A DNA stretch of 64,000 nucleotides, from NCBI GenBank assembly GCA_903813345.2, contig CAIIXF020000009.1, positions 19,803,759 to 19,867,758 on the forward strand, written 5' to 3'. Below are positions 1 through 11,294 of this stretch, in pieces. This DNA comes from Owenia fusiformis. Taxonomy: Eukaryota; Annelida; Polychaeta; Sabellida; Oweniidae. A model generated the notes under the pieces. It was not told the DNA's origin, did no database searches, and saw only the letters and a program-made list of their open reading frames with translations. Both the position numbers and the translations under genes were made by a program. Position 1 is the stretch's first letter. Every line of letters starts with the position of its first letter.

Positions 1-583
1 ACATAAGATATCAAATTACCTTTTCATACAGGTTGAGTAATATCACCAAAATGATTCTGATGATTTTCCAGGTTAAATCCTACAGTGAATCTTTCTCCAA
101 TAAATAGTGTTGTTAAATCTAGCAGACATGTGTGTTTGTAAGCTCAACATTGGCAGAAAGAAAATCTATAAGTAAGTCATTGTTAGGCTCATTGTCAGGT
201 ATTATGACAACCAAAAGGGTTCCCTGCTATACATTGTTTGCACACCATTTACTATAATCAGATCAATAAACAGTGGTATATTTAACATTCAACTCCCATA
301 GGCAGATAGGCACATTATTTATATCCAAGCAGAATTATGAATTGGGGTAATTTCTCACTTATAAGTGTAAATTCCCCTGAAAATATTTTAACAAGAAGCA
401 TTTTAATATTACATAATTTGTTTCATGGTGAATCTATCATTGACAACATGGTGTCAGTTAGTTATATTTAAAGGTCATCATGCTAATAAGCTATTAAAGC
501 AACAGGGTCTAGGATAAGCCTATTGATATTCTGAATGATAACCCTTTGATAAAAAACATTGCACTGTTAGTTGGGTCAAAAGT
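1..583. other. AT-rich intergenic DNA, nothing recognised
   Basis: No open frame with coding character, RNA gene or clear repeat pair was seen here. The sequence is AT-rich with short homopolymer runs. Confidence 0.5.
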
Positions 584-768
584 TGGCCTGTATCCAGCAG
601 TTTCAGCAGGGGGGGGGGTTACCAAGGGGAGGGGGTTGCAAAGTTTTTGCCAAGGGGTGGGGGAGCTTTTTCACAGTTTTTGGCAAAAAATCGTGCTCAG
701 AATGGTGAAAAACTGCATGATTTTGAAAGAATTTCTGGCCATTTCTCCCCCCCTGGCTACAGGCCTGG
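584..768. mobile_element. Short hAT-like MITE with GGCCTGTAGCCAG-type ends
   Basis: The left end reads TTGGCCTGTATCCAG and the right end, read in reverse complement, CAGGCCTGTAGCCAGGGGGG. The two ends form an imperfect terminal inverted repeat around ~185 bp containing poly-G runs. Ends of the type CTGTAGCCAGGGGG are common in small hAT-related non-autonomous elements of animals; that class call is inference, because no clean 8-bp target duplication was found. The open frame across it is not coding: it starts at one inverted end and runs through the G-tract. Confidence 0.45.
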
Positions 769-1166
769 GATATGATGGATACACACTAAATGCTTTTTGC
801 AATCCAATAAAACCATTGGCTAGGGATTTTGAATACAAGTAGAGGCAGAGAAATTTGATTTTTAGGGTTATTAAACTAAATATTCTCTTGAATACGAGTA
901 ATAATTGTTAAAGACACAAAGTAATGTTACATTATCCTACATAAGATCATAAATATTGTATTTTTATGATTAAATGCTTAAATTGGTGGGAATTATGATA
1001 TATCTCTCATATATATCTGTCTTCAATTATCTGCAAATAAGAGTAGAGAAGATGGTGGATATTATCTTGTGACAGATTCATGAATACTATGTTTGTTGGG
1101 ATTTGTTTCTTCTTGCAGTTTTCTAGTAGTATCATATTATTTGAGTTATTTATTGTCATAATTATA

Positions 1167-2332
1167 TCGTGTGTCCCAAAAAATGAGCCACGTTTTGACA
1201 AGTTTTATCTCAGCAACTGATACACCAAAGGTTCATGTGCAGTAGTAAAATATGATAGTAAAATATCAATTCCACTCTCTGAAAAATTATGGATTAGGAC
1301 CCCATCTTGTCACTTTTTAAAAAATGTAAGGCTTATTTTCTAAAAAGAGGATCTTGTTTTTCTCAATTTAAATGTCTCAAAAGTTTCTTCTACATTATAT
1401 TACAAATGTATTAATAACTTCTGAAAAGGGGATGGGTATTGAATGCTTTAAAGTTAAAATTTCCCATGTTATTTTCCTATAGGGAAAACTCATGCTATCC
1501 ATTGTTTTCAGCATGATTTTGGTCATCGAAAATTGATATCTTCAAAACTAGACTTTCAATACGATTCTACTTTTGAAGATGTTTTAGACCCCTTGTTGAA
1601 TAATGTTTTCGTGCATTAAAAATCAGAAAAAGAAAATCCTCTTTTGAGCAAATAAGTTCAACATTTTGAAAAAATTGTTGATATTTTATCATCATGGGGA
1701 TTTCACTTGAAAGAAAACATATTGATTTAATAAAAACCACTGTATTTATGCCCAGAAAGTACTCATGGTGAAAGATATGACTGTCTAAAATAACTTGCCA
1801 TCCTGCACATGGGGCTTTACTGAACATTTGTACGAAGCAGCCCAAGAGTATCATTAGCAAGTTATAAGAATATAAAAAAGATCAAGTAAATATTCATTGA
1901 GTACTAAGAAATTCAAAATAGCATGTCAAAAATTCTTATACTCTGATATGAGACCTCTATAGTGTTTGTACCAAGAATAGATAGCTTGGACATATATTAA
2001 TAAGTGACTTTTACATTGATATTGGTTATTTTGACATACTGTCTTTAATTCTAAAATTCACACATAATATGAGACCAATCTCTTACATATTTATGGCACA
2101 AGCAGAAGATACCCTAAAGTGCTTCAGATAAAGTTTTTTTTATCTATTGCTGAGAAATTACTTCTCATTTCTTTAGGTACAAACGCTACGAAGTTCTCAC
2201 TGCGTTGCTCCAGTACGGGATATTATGACATGCTATCTTGAATTTCTTAGTTCTCACATAACATTTACTTGATCTTTTGCGTATTTTTGTACCTTGCCTT
2301 GTCAAAAAGTGGCTCATTTTTGGGACACCCAA
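1167..2332. mobile_element. TA-flanked inverted-repeat element with GGTGTCCCAAAAA ends
   Basis: The left end is TCGTGTGTCCCAAAAAATGA and the right end, reverse-complemented, TTGGGTGTCCCAAAAATGAG. Both continue into a GCCACNTTTTGACAAG stretch, and both sit beside TA, as expected for a Tc1/mariner-type insertion. A second member lies at 41313-42201. Inside there is a nested inverted pair (about 1877-1929 against 2231-2284) and a ~600-bp segment (about 1240-1840) shared in opposite orientation with 25740-26320. No transposase is recognisable, so this is a non-autonomous, compound element. Short open frames in it follow the repeat and are not genes. Confidence 0.75.
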
Positions 2333-3575
2333 TATATCCATTGCAATATAATTTCTAACTATGGTATTATTATTATAAGTTACATAAAAATATTAATATT
2401 TCAACATTAATTTGCACAATGCCTGCTTAGATCTTCAGGCAGTTCATTTTAGACATTTAAATCAATTTACTAATTGCATATGTTAATGCAATGAATACTT
2501 ATCTTAAAACTACTCAATAAACTAAATGTTTTCATGTGTCCTCTAGCAACCATCTTTTAATCTGAGTTTACCCTTGTACTATTTTGTGTACATAAAAGCT
2601 TTCATATGATTAGATCACTGTATAAACATCAAAATCACATTCCCTATATCATAGACTTGTGACATGCTGTGGACATTCTGATCTGATTTACTATATTCCT
2701 TTATCTATATGTCATGCATAGGCATAGCCAGGGGGGTGCGATGTGTGCGATCACCCCCCCCCCTGACTGAACGCTGACTTCGCCCCTGTCATGATAGACT
2801 GATTTATCATATGATACACCAAATTCATGTATTCCTGTAGTGAATCTCCACTCTCATTTGGCTATATGTTATGTTGACAAGATAAGAAAACTGTCTATAT
2901 TTTATGCTCTCATGGTAAGATTTTCTTGTAGTAAAACCAAGTACTAATTTTTAGCCAACCTTAAGGTAGTCACACACTTTCACAAAAGTTGAGAAATGTT
3001 GGGTCAGATGCTTGTACATGTTCATTTTAAACTATATATTATACATTACATGTAAATATTGATAATAAAATGTGAAAAATCTTCTCATCACATGGACCTA
3101 CTTGATCAACAACCCTATTATCTTTTTATTAAATTCTGTACAGTGAAATGTTAGGCATTACATGTATATTCACAACATAATTTGATAATACTGAAAGAAA
3201 GAAATGCTAATATATATTTAAATGCTGTTATTTCAACCATTGACATTTCAACAATCACAGGAAATTGCATTTATCTGGCTTATATTTCCAGACAAATTTG
3301 GGGACAAATTCTAATAACATAGAATTAAGTTTTTACACAATAATATCTATTTGTAGAAGCCTATCTAATAAGTAGGTCTAATAGTTAATAACTGTATCCA
3401 TAAGATCTGTTGTAATCAGCATTAGAATATCAGATGAGAAAATAATATTAGGGTGATTGGAAAGATAATATTTAAGTATACTTTCAAATGAATTAGTACA
3501 GTATGGAAGGTGTTAGTTGTGTATTTATTTGAGAATACTGTTTTCTGTATGTTACATTTTTTATGAGTCTCACAA
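2333..3575. other. AT-rich DNA with one small G/C-tract repeat fragment
   Basis: A fragment near 2705-2790 begins GGCATAGCCAGGGGGG and ends in CGCCCCTG after a C-tract. It looks like a short decayed hAT-type MITE, but no exact target duplication is visible. The remainder shows nothing recognisable. Confidence 0.4.
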
Positions 3576-3577
3576 CC

Positions 3578-3593
3578 TCTATTATATAAAAGG
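3578..3593 (+). promoter_or_regulatory. TATA-box-like sequence
   Basis: ATTATATAAAAGGCC matches the animal TATA consensus (TATAAAAG) and lies ~450 bp upstream of the plus-strand exon candidate at 4042. In such AT-rich DNA a chance match is quite possible. There is no independent evidence of transcription start here. Confidence 0.2.
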
Positions 3594-4041
3594 CCTGCAA
3601 TAGAACTATGTTCATCAAATCCAGCATCAATCAGTGTGTTTAATCAGTCATACAGTACCTGCGTCCACTTTATGGCAGTGATAGAGTCCCAGGGATAAAG
3701 TCTATGTTAGGTAGTTTTTACCAGCAATAGGTGTCTCCACAACGGACATATAAATTTCATGATATCACAATTTTGAAAAATATCTGTTGCAGTGCGGTAC
3801 ATAATTAGCAAACTATTAGACAAAGAAACATACAGTATATGAAATTGAAAATTGAATAATAAAAAATGAAGTCATTATTTTCCTGTAAGCAAAATTAAAA
3901 AATCCAGTCATTCAGTTTTAGATACGGCCTCTTAATACCCTATGCTTCTATTCCCTAATAGGGGGGTCGAAATGTTTTCTATCTTCAAGTAAAAAACGAA
4001 GTTTAAACTTATAGGCTAACTTAAGTTTGCTTTATTTTCAG

Positions 4042-4243
4042 TAAAGTGAAGGTGATGTTCAAGTTTACAAAAGCTGGAGGAAACAGAACTCAAAGTGAAA
4101 CACAGAAAATGCTGAATGTCCTAAAGGCGAATGATGAAGATCAAGCTGTCTTGAGATATTGGATGACTGGACTTAGTGTACAATATAGAACTCATATGTT
4201 AGCAGCTTCAATGAACCAAGTCAGCCAATCCACATTAACTTGA
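4042..4243 (+). CDS. Candidate 3'-terminal coding exon, product unknown
   Basis: The stretch follows a good acceptor (TTTATTTTCAG, ending 4041). It then stays open for 67 residues to a TGA. The frame needs two bases from an upstream exon (phase 2 donor). The peptide is lysine- and glutamine-rich at first (KVKVMFKFTKAGGNRTQ), then helical-looking, with an RYWMTGLSVQYRTHM segment. I do not recognise the family. A canonical AATAAA at 4846-4851 follows ~600 bp downstream in a sequence that reads like a 3' untranslated region. Upstream exons were not located. The absence of repeat copies elsewhere in the window favours a single-copy host gene, but this is inference; a chance open frame is possible. 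Confidence 0.4.
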
Positions 4244-4845
4244 TCTGATTGTGGAAAATATATGGAGACTGACAGGCACAACAGGACACATGGGCAAAAA
4301 AATCTCAAACTTTTCTCATGATTTTGAAAGATATTTTGAATTTTCCAACCCTCTGATTATTCCTATCACTTCGTTCAATAGGAGCCAGGACGCATATAGA
4401 TGGCAGTTCACTCATTTTCTCTCATTGGTTATTCTGCACATCTGTCCCATTGGTTTATGTGTAGATATTGCTGTCTTTAAAAACTTTGACTACACTACAT
4501 ACAATGTATATCAAACTCATGTTACATTTACTCTTCAAAATTATGTTTTACTTAATATATCATGTTTCAATTTCATAAGGTTTTGGATATTGCCATTGAC
4601 ATTTAGGCTATATATATTATTAGATATGAAGCAATTTCTACATGTTAAATTATACAATTAAACCCCATGAATTATTTGCAGTCTATTGACAGTTCTTACA
4701 CCATTGATATGTTATGATAACAACAGAAACAATGTATTTTTAATTACGATGTTATATTTTTAATCCAATTTATTTAGTTACACTTTGTACACTTTTTACA
4801 CCCCTACTTGTGCATGAATGTCCTGATCACTGCCTAACAATGTGC

Positions 4846-4851
4846 AATAAA
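4846..4851 (+). terminator. Polyadenylation signal AATAAA
   Basis: A canonical AATAAA within TGTGCAATAAAGG lies ~600 bp after the stop codon of the exon candidate at 4042-4243. If that exon is real, 4244 to about 4870 is its 3' untranslated region. Confidence 0.35.
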
Positions 4852-4870
4852 GGACTCACATTATGTGAAT

Positions 4871-6205
4871 ATGTTTGCAGTATCAGTGCCAATTAATAAT
4901 TAGGCCCAATGACAGGAAGACGTTGGGATCCAATATGGAATTCCTTATGACTTGAGATGGAATGTGAAGATAACACATTGCATTGCTAAAAGTGTACAAC
5001 TTGTAGTTTTGGAAAGGTGATCATAAAGATGTCATAAGAAAGTGCTTCTAAACTTTCTCTATCAATACCTAAGAGAGTGGGCTACAATGCCAACCCCCCA
5101 AAAATGTTAAGTAAATTGAAAAGTATACTCAGAACATGTAAAAATGTACTAGAAGACCACGAAAGGTGGGAAATGCCTGAAATGATTATAAAATCATTTC
5201 AAATTTTATAGGATTATTTTAATCATCAGCTTTGAACTGTATAGTTGCTTACAACCGTTATTTCAATATGATTGTCAGGAGTATTTTGTATGGAGGATTT
5301 TTTAGCAAAATATAATTAATACCTGTTTAACACTTTAGGATTTTATGGTGTGAAATCTTTCATTGAATGAATGAATTGAACAACCAGAAAGCTAATTATA
5401 CATGCTATTATATTTTATCTTAAAATGTGACAAAATCACAAATACCTTTTTTTGTACTAAATATGGCAATTAATACTAGAAAGTACAGCCTACTTGTATT
5501 TGTATTTTGAACTAATAATTTGCAATAAAATAAACTGAATTAAAAATGCAGCTTGTTATGATAATAAATTATTATGTGTATTTTATCCATCAGTTTCTGA
5601 TGAGTACATAGTTACATATTTATATATTTGTACACTTATACAAGTATAATTTCAAAATTAAGCATAGAAATACAAGGTGGTCCAAAAAAGCGAACCCCTG
5701 CAACAGGCTATCTTCCTTAATACATGCATAAATTGGTTCACAGAAATTGTTGTAGAAGCACATTGGATGATCTTTACAAAGCTTACAGTGAGAGATACAA
5801 CATACCATATGACAAATGTGGAGTAAGACGTTTCTGGTGATGCATTTAATAGTAGATAACGTCTTAGGAAACTTTTTCTCTTGCAATAGAGATCAAAGAT
5901 ACATTACCTAAGATCTCTCCTACATCAAACATAAATCTCAGTTTTTATTCATCGTTCATTGTATTACATCTGTATTCCTCTACAATATCATTAAAGGAGA
6001 ATCATAAAATGAGTGACAAAATTGCAAGGAACATGAACAGTTGACCGGCCAATATATTCCTTACAATCTCGAATATAAGACCTCCCAAAATATCCACGAT
6101 ATGTTATAGATTGGTGAAGCTATTAAGGATTCAAAGTGCCAAAATGGGAGAAATAATGTTTAATGTCGAGCAAATAATAATAATGGTCTGCATGTATTTA
6201 TAAAA
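4871..6205. other. AT-rich DNA with one unpaired mariner-like terminus
   Basis: At 5671-5692 the sequence TACAAGGTGGTCCAAAAAAG resembles a mariner-type element end beside TA. No matching opposite end was found. A related terminus in reverse orientation sits at 46020. Otherwise nothing is recognisable. Confidence 0.3.
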
Positions 6206-6212
6206 AATGAAT

Positions 6213-7400
6213 GCATTTTTATCCCACCGAACGAAGTTCGAGGGGGATATAGAGAAGCCGTCCGTCCGTCCTTCCGTTCGTCCGTGTGTCCAGGCGATAA
6301 CTCCAATACCGGTTGACGGATTTGGTTCAAATTTTATAGGCTTATGCCTTATGAGTGTAGGACCTCTGCTCGAGAAGGAATTTTCAATATGGCCGCTCAA
6401 TTCAAATGGCCGCCATTTTTCGTAACTCAAATACAAGTTGACGGATTTGGTTCAAATTTTATATGCTGATGCCTAGGGACAAGGTGTCACTCCTGTAAAT
6501 CATTGAAAAATATTGAAAAAAATCACAAAATTCAAGTTCTGGGGTACATATCGCCATTTTCGAACGAACTAGCCCATACAATGACTATATTTCTGCGTTC
6601 CCCTATACATAACCTTCATCTTGACACTATATTTAACATAGGGTTTGCGTCTCGATTTTTATATATCACTACGCCAACATAGGGACTCATTTTCAGGTAA
6701 AATCCCTGCTTCACCGATGAAAATTAACGAATAAAGTAGTTCCAGTTTACGGGACTATATTCTTGCGATTTTTTTCTTAAAATGACACATTTAGAAAGTA
6801 CTTGGCCTCAGCTTTACATACATACCTCACATGGCCACATTGCATACACGTAAACCTACTATACACACCATTCAATTTGGCTTACATGTAGCTTCGTTTT
6901 TAAAGTATTAAAAAACACTGTCCTACCTATTTACCGGAGTGACACCACAAAGGAGTTTCGCACAAAAAGAGATTTTCAAGATGGCCGCTTAATTTCAAAA
7001 TGGCGGCCATTTTTCGTAAAATATGTAATCTTTGATAACTCAAATACCAGTGAACGGATTTGGTTCAAATTTTATATGAGGATGCTTAGGGACACAGTAG
7101 CTATGTTTGACAAAACATTTTCAAGATGGCCGCTTAATTTCAAAATGGCGGCAATTTTTCGTAAAAAACGTAATCTTTGATAACTCAAATACCAGTGAAC
7201 AGATTTGGTTGAAATTTTATATGATTATGCCTAGGGACACAGTAGCTCTGTTCAAGAAATAATTTTCAAGATGGCGGCTGAATTTGAAGATGGCGGCCCA
7301 TATTCGTAAAAAACGTAATCTTTGATAACTCATATACCAGTGCACGGATTTGGTTCAAATTTTATATGATGATGCCTAGTTCACAATGGTATAAACTAAC
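6213..7400. repeat. Tandem ~145-bp repeat block with CCGTCC simple repeat
   Basis: After a (CCGT)-rich tract at 6255-6290, a unit containing AAGATGGCCGC, ATGGCGGCCATTTTTCGTAA and GGATTTGGTTCAAATTTTAT recurs. Clear unit starts are at about 6978, 7122 and 7267 (spacing 144-145 bp), with more diverged units upstream near 6300-6470. Both strands give open frames through the simple repeat, which are not genes. Related AAAATGGC blocks occur at 37650-39290 and 25550-26800, so this looks like a dispersed repeat family rather than a local satellite. Confidence 0.7.
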
Positions 7401-8124
7401 TTTGTGCCAAATTTCATGCTTCTATCACAAAGTGCACAACCATTTCAATATTTACATTAGCTATAATAAGCATAATATGTTTTGTTCGGCGGGATTTGCT
7501 ACTCCGTGGAGTTGCTGTTTTTCTAGTTTTAATCGTTATTTATCCTCAAACACATCCATGTAAAGTATCTGTATTCAAGATCCAAATTATATTTGCATCT
7601 TGAAAGTGATATAGTTTTTGTTTCTACAGAGGCGTCTTTGAGAGAGTGGGATAAAATATCTCCATGATTGTTGTGATCACTGAAAATATAAAAACAGTGA
7701 TACAGGGGCACATTTTCCAGTTTTTTTTATTGTACTACATGTAGTAATACGTTTGTTTATAAAAAATATCCTGTGACATTCTATCAAAATCTATAGACAC
7801 CTCGTATGTCAGACATCTTACACAGCATGAAGTATGAAAATGAAATAACAAATCGTATATATACGGACTTCAAATTATGATTTATATAACAAATTACATA
7901 CATCTAAACTATATATCATAGCACCGATTCTAGTACTTGTTGCATAGTGCAGACGATTCTCAAAAAGTAATAAGTCGTGAAATAACTTTGACCATTTTTT
8001 ACCTTCAATATGTTGCCAACACCATTTGTGTTCTAGTTTGATAACAATATTGGCCTTGAAAACTTTACTTTTAAGACAAGTAGATATTTTGTGATTGAGC
8101 TGACTTCGGATTTGGATCCAAAAG
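7401..8124. other. No gene seen; short repeat shared with 9433
   Basis: A segment near 7487-7520 (GGGATTTGCTACTCCGTGGA) recurs at about 9439-9466 with few changes, indicating a dispersed repeat fragment. The rest is AT-rich and featureless. Confidence 0.35.
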
Positions 8125-8588
8125 ATCAGTTTGAAAAATCAACTTATTGACCTTTTGAAGGTCAATGAACCAAAGATCAAATCTCAAATGTAAAGTGATT
8201 TGAACTTCTGAGAACTTGTACGAACATGATTTTGATAAAAAAAAAATCGGTCAGTTAGAAGCGAGTTGAAAAACACTTTTTTGTCCATTTATTCAATGGT
8301 AACAGATATTGGCAGAAATGTGTTGGAATTCATGTATTAAATTACATACTGGTGTATGACAGTAAACATTTTAAGTCAGTCTGAACAGTGCTTGATTTAA
8401 AGTTAATTGGATATTATAGTAAGAATTTGCTAGAGACACCATAAGAATTTGTTACAGACGCCAACCGCCCAACTCTGAACGTCAACCATCAACCGCCGAA
8501 CACAAAAAAGTTGGAGACCGTCACAATATGTCACCACTTCTGTTGGTGACATAATAGTGACAAAACATTTTAAGAAGGCTTCTCTTAC

Positions 8589-8725
8589 TCTTTTCAGGTC
8601 CGTGTTGTGCCAGCAATAGAACCAGCACTTTTATGTCGTGTTCTTCGATGGCTTGTCCCGGGAGTCGCTTGTGAAGAATTTGGAGGGGTCCCACCAAAGC
8701 GGCTTGCACATCCATGAGGCAACAT
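8589..8725 (-). CDS. Possible internal exon, product unknown
   Basis: On the minus strand an acceptor-like TTTAG precedes 8725 and a good donor (AAAAGA|GTAAGAG) follows 8589. One frame is open throughout and extends beyond both sites. It encodes a leucine-rich helical peptide with MDVQAALVGPLQILHKRLPG and then EEHDIKVLVLLLAQHGPEK. GC content and codon pattern look more coding-like than the surroundings. The family is not recognised. It lies inside a long inverted repeat, so it could belong to a transposon or be a captured host exon. A chance open frame cannot be excluded. Confidence 0.3.
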
Positions 8726-8785
8726 CTAAACACGAATATTGTTTGATATATGGGATGTCTGACAATATAATTACACTCTACTAGG

Positions 8786-9470
8786 CGTATGTTCTCGAAA
8801 TCGGCCCTAAACTGTGTACAAACGGATTGGACGTTTGGGTCCTATTCAAAAACGTACTCGAATGGGGAGGTTCTCCGAAGAGCATTCTCAAAATTTTCTG
8901 GTGGTTGCAACATTCTGCAATAAGAACGAGTTACAGCGTATGGGACAGCGGGGCAAGACGGACACCCTAAGAGCAGTCAGTTTTAACAGCTTGTAAAGAT
9001 ACTTTGCTCGATTTTTGATTTGCTACTATGTCCCTCACTTTTGAAAAACGATTTTGTGTGGTTATGGGGCAAGAAGGGCCCCTGTGAGGCAAAAAGGGCC
9101 GTTCTATCAGAATCCTTCAATGAATTGTAGACTTTACCAAAGTCTTACAGAAGTGGGGCAAAAAGGGCCACTTTTTGGGGAAAGTATAGCAAAAATATAG
9201 CTATCTCACTAAACTAGTTGACAATTGTCATTTGGCATTTGCGTTCTGCGATCTATGTTATGTATTACGAACTACATGGCCGTGCTCGGACGGGGGATTT
9301 AGATTTTGAATCAATTTAAAATTCGATGGCGACCATATCGTTCTGTGATTAGATCGTGTGACAACGGTCTTCGAACCAAGATGACCTACAATACTAAACT
9401 AGGCCGGAACTTCAATGTGATTCATACATTGCTCGTTGGGATTTGCTACTCTGTGGAGTTGAAGTTTTTT
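8786..9470 (+). mobile_element. Broken copy of the CTATCACACC MITE family
   Basis: The segment 8786-8945 matches the left half of the family (ACTGTGTACAAACGGATTGG, then repeated GAACG/ACGTAC motifs). The segment 9260-9400 matches the right half, including the conserved core TTTGAATCAATTTAAAATTC and GATGGCGACCATA. Both terminal CTATCACACC sequences are absent. Between the halves lies unrelated GGGGCAAAAAGGGCC-type sequence, so the element was interrupted or rearranged. Confidence 0.55.
9045..9182. repeat. Short GGGGCAAAAAGGGCC direct repeat
   Basis: The motif GGGGCAAGAAGGGCCC, GAGGCAAAAAGGGCC and GGGGCAAAAAGGGCC appears three times within ~110 bp, with a related GGGGCAAGACGGACA at 8950. The role is unknown; it may be the core of a separate insertion within the broken MITE copy. 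Confidence 0.35.
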
Positions 9471-10165
9471 AACACCATAACATTAGTTAACAACCAAATT
9501 TAGTTTTCACCGCGCAGAATTGAAAATACGATTTTTATAATGAAGTCCAATGGGAAAAATGACTTAAGGTGTTTTACCGGCGATTACTAGAGTGCTGCTA
9601 ACTCGATAAAAGGCTGGCGCTGGCTAGAATTGTCTATGGTTCTAGCCAGGATAAAGATACCAGTTCTTCAACTCGACAATGGGAAGAACTGCTCTACCTT
9701 AGTGACTAATATGTCATGATATGACATCTAAAGAGTCAATAAAAGATATATATAATGCTGCTTATCTTTTCATGAAGCCACTCAGTAAGATTACGATTTC
9801 TCTTCACCCTGATGTCCAATCAATATCATTCGAGTATCTATGTGTATTCGAGTATCTTTTTTTAAACATTAGGTTTATTTCATTGATATATTTTTCATGG
9901 CATAATACACAATCATGCGGCAAATCGCCTTTTGGCATTTTATGTCCGCTTTCAATTACAATGTTACATATACATTACATAGTAGAAGTATGTTTAAATT
10001 CTAATTTGCACCACCTGTAATGAAAAATACTTTTTGACTGATTTCTATTTTTTTCAAAATTCTCTAAAAGTTCTCAGAAGTTCAAATCTCACTTAAGATT
10101 TGAGACTCAACCTTCAGTGAGCTTCTCAATGTCAAAAAGGTATTTTTCAATTTGCTTCAAAATAT

Positions 10166-11175
10166 CTGATTTTTCTGATTGAATGGAATTTCGTTCTGCC
10201 AAAATACAAGCAAAATTATTATTATTTACAAGTATATACAAAGTCATGTTACAAAAATGGGTAATTTTTGTGTAGAATCCAGGTTGTCGTGCCTGTAAAG
10301 GAAATGGACGACATTTAGAGCACATCATGGAACACTCATAAAATCTAGATGAGCTAGTCATCTAAAACCTTTTGTTGAGTTGCTCCAGGGAGGCTATTTT
10401 AATGCCCATAACAAATCAGATATCACAAAGACAAAAAAGTTATGCAACATTATGTGGGAGTTTTATTGTTTTGTGTCACTCTGTATAACTATTTTTGACT
10501 TTACGATGGGTGATCGTGAAATTCCCAGAACGTGTTTCTCTTTTCAATAGCGTTCAATTTTAATGTGATTTCACACAATACATAGACTGACCAAAATAAT
10601 CCAGTAAAATATTTAGTAATAAAGAGAACTATTTAACAATAAATAGTTGCCATAGTTACCAAAACTCAATGGAGCTGGGCCAAATAAGAAAATTGAAGAA
10701 TGACGTATGATAACTTTATAAATACTTCTAGTTGATCACATCTTGAATTAAGAAAGACTAAAATACGACACAGGGCCTTCATGGGGCCTTCAAGTATACC
10801 TTAACACGCCCCACCTTAACCAACCAATTACATAATATTGAAACAATATATGGATGATGCAATGGTTGCTTCTCTCTAACCGTAGTAGCTGTGGAATATA
10901 GAACGTCGATGAAAGTTACTTGCATGTTTATTGCATTTACTGAGTTATAATATTATGTCTAAACCTAATAATAAGGATAGAACCTTGTACGTGAGCGTGT
11001 AATATTTCGAATCCCAGGGATTGCAGTCCCACTCTCAATTCACTTTCCTAGTGACTTAATTACAATCATTTTCGCCAGGTAAACACCACAAATGGAAGAA
11101 CTAATTAATCCATAGAGGACCATAATTCTCACCAATTCTACACGTTCTCGTACAAGTTTTTTTTCATCTATTTAC
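10166..11175. other. Region downstream of the opsin; terminal exon not found
   Basis: This stretch should contain the opsin C-terminal exon and 3' untranslated region, if they are separate from exon 5. I examined 10981-11175 on the minus strand and found no convincing acceptor followed by an open phase-0 frame. A terminus-like GTGTCACTCTGTATA at about 10475 resembles a mariner-type end without partner. Confidence 0.35.
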
Positions 11176-11294
11176 CTGGACTAACGACTTTCTCATTTTG
11201 TCGTGTAGAAATACATATATCACGGGGTTGTAACACGTAGACGTCTTCGCAAAGATTGAGGGTAGTGCTGCGCCCGTGAAGCTCACATGTTGAC
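11176..11294 (-). CDS. Opsin exon 5 (TM7 with retinal lysine)
   Basis: The acceptor TTTAAAG|GT completes Gly272. The exon encodes GQHVSFTGAALPSIFAKTST and CYNPVIYVFLHDKMRKSLVQ, with Lys288 as the chromophore attachment site and NPVIY at the base of TM7. The tripeptide after NPxxY is HDK, unlike NKQ of ciliary or HPK of rhabdomeric opsins. The donor CCAG|GTAAAT is phase 0. Without splicing the frame ends after only Val-Asn-Arg. Confidence 0.9.

Larger units (their letters stand above)
8125..10165. repeat. Long inverted repeat pair enclosing ~1.9 kb
   Basis: The arm at about 8125-8275 contains TTTGAACTTCTGAGAACTT. It reappears in reverse complement at about 10035-10165, with shared TTTTTGAC, AGATTTGA and CTTCTCA blocks at matching order. 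The pair may be the ends of a larger DNA transposon. The interior holds a possible exon (8589-8725), broken pieces of the CTATCACACC MITE family and a GGGCAAAAAGGGCC repeat. No transposase is recognised. Confidence 0.45.

Noticed and set aside
546-842. 98-codon plus-strand open frame
   Set aside because: It runs across an inverted-repeat MITE and its G-tract; no domain or splice context.
10975-11030. tRNA or SINE B-box near TTTCGAATCCC
   Set aside because: No matching A-box or cloverleaf could be drawn around it.
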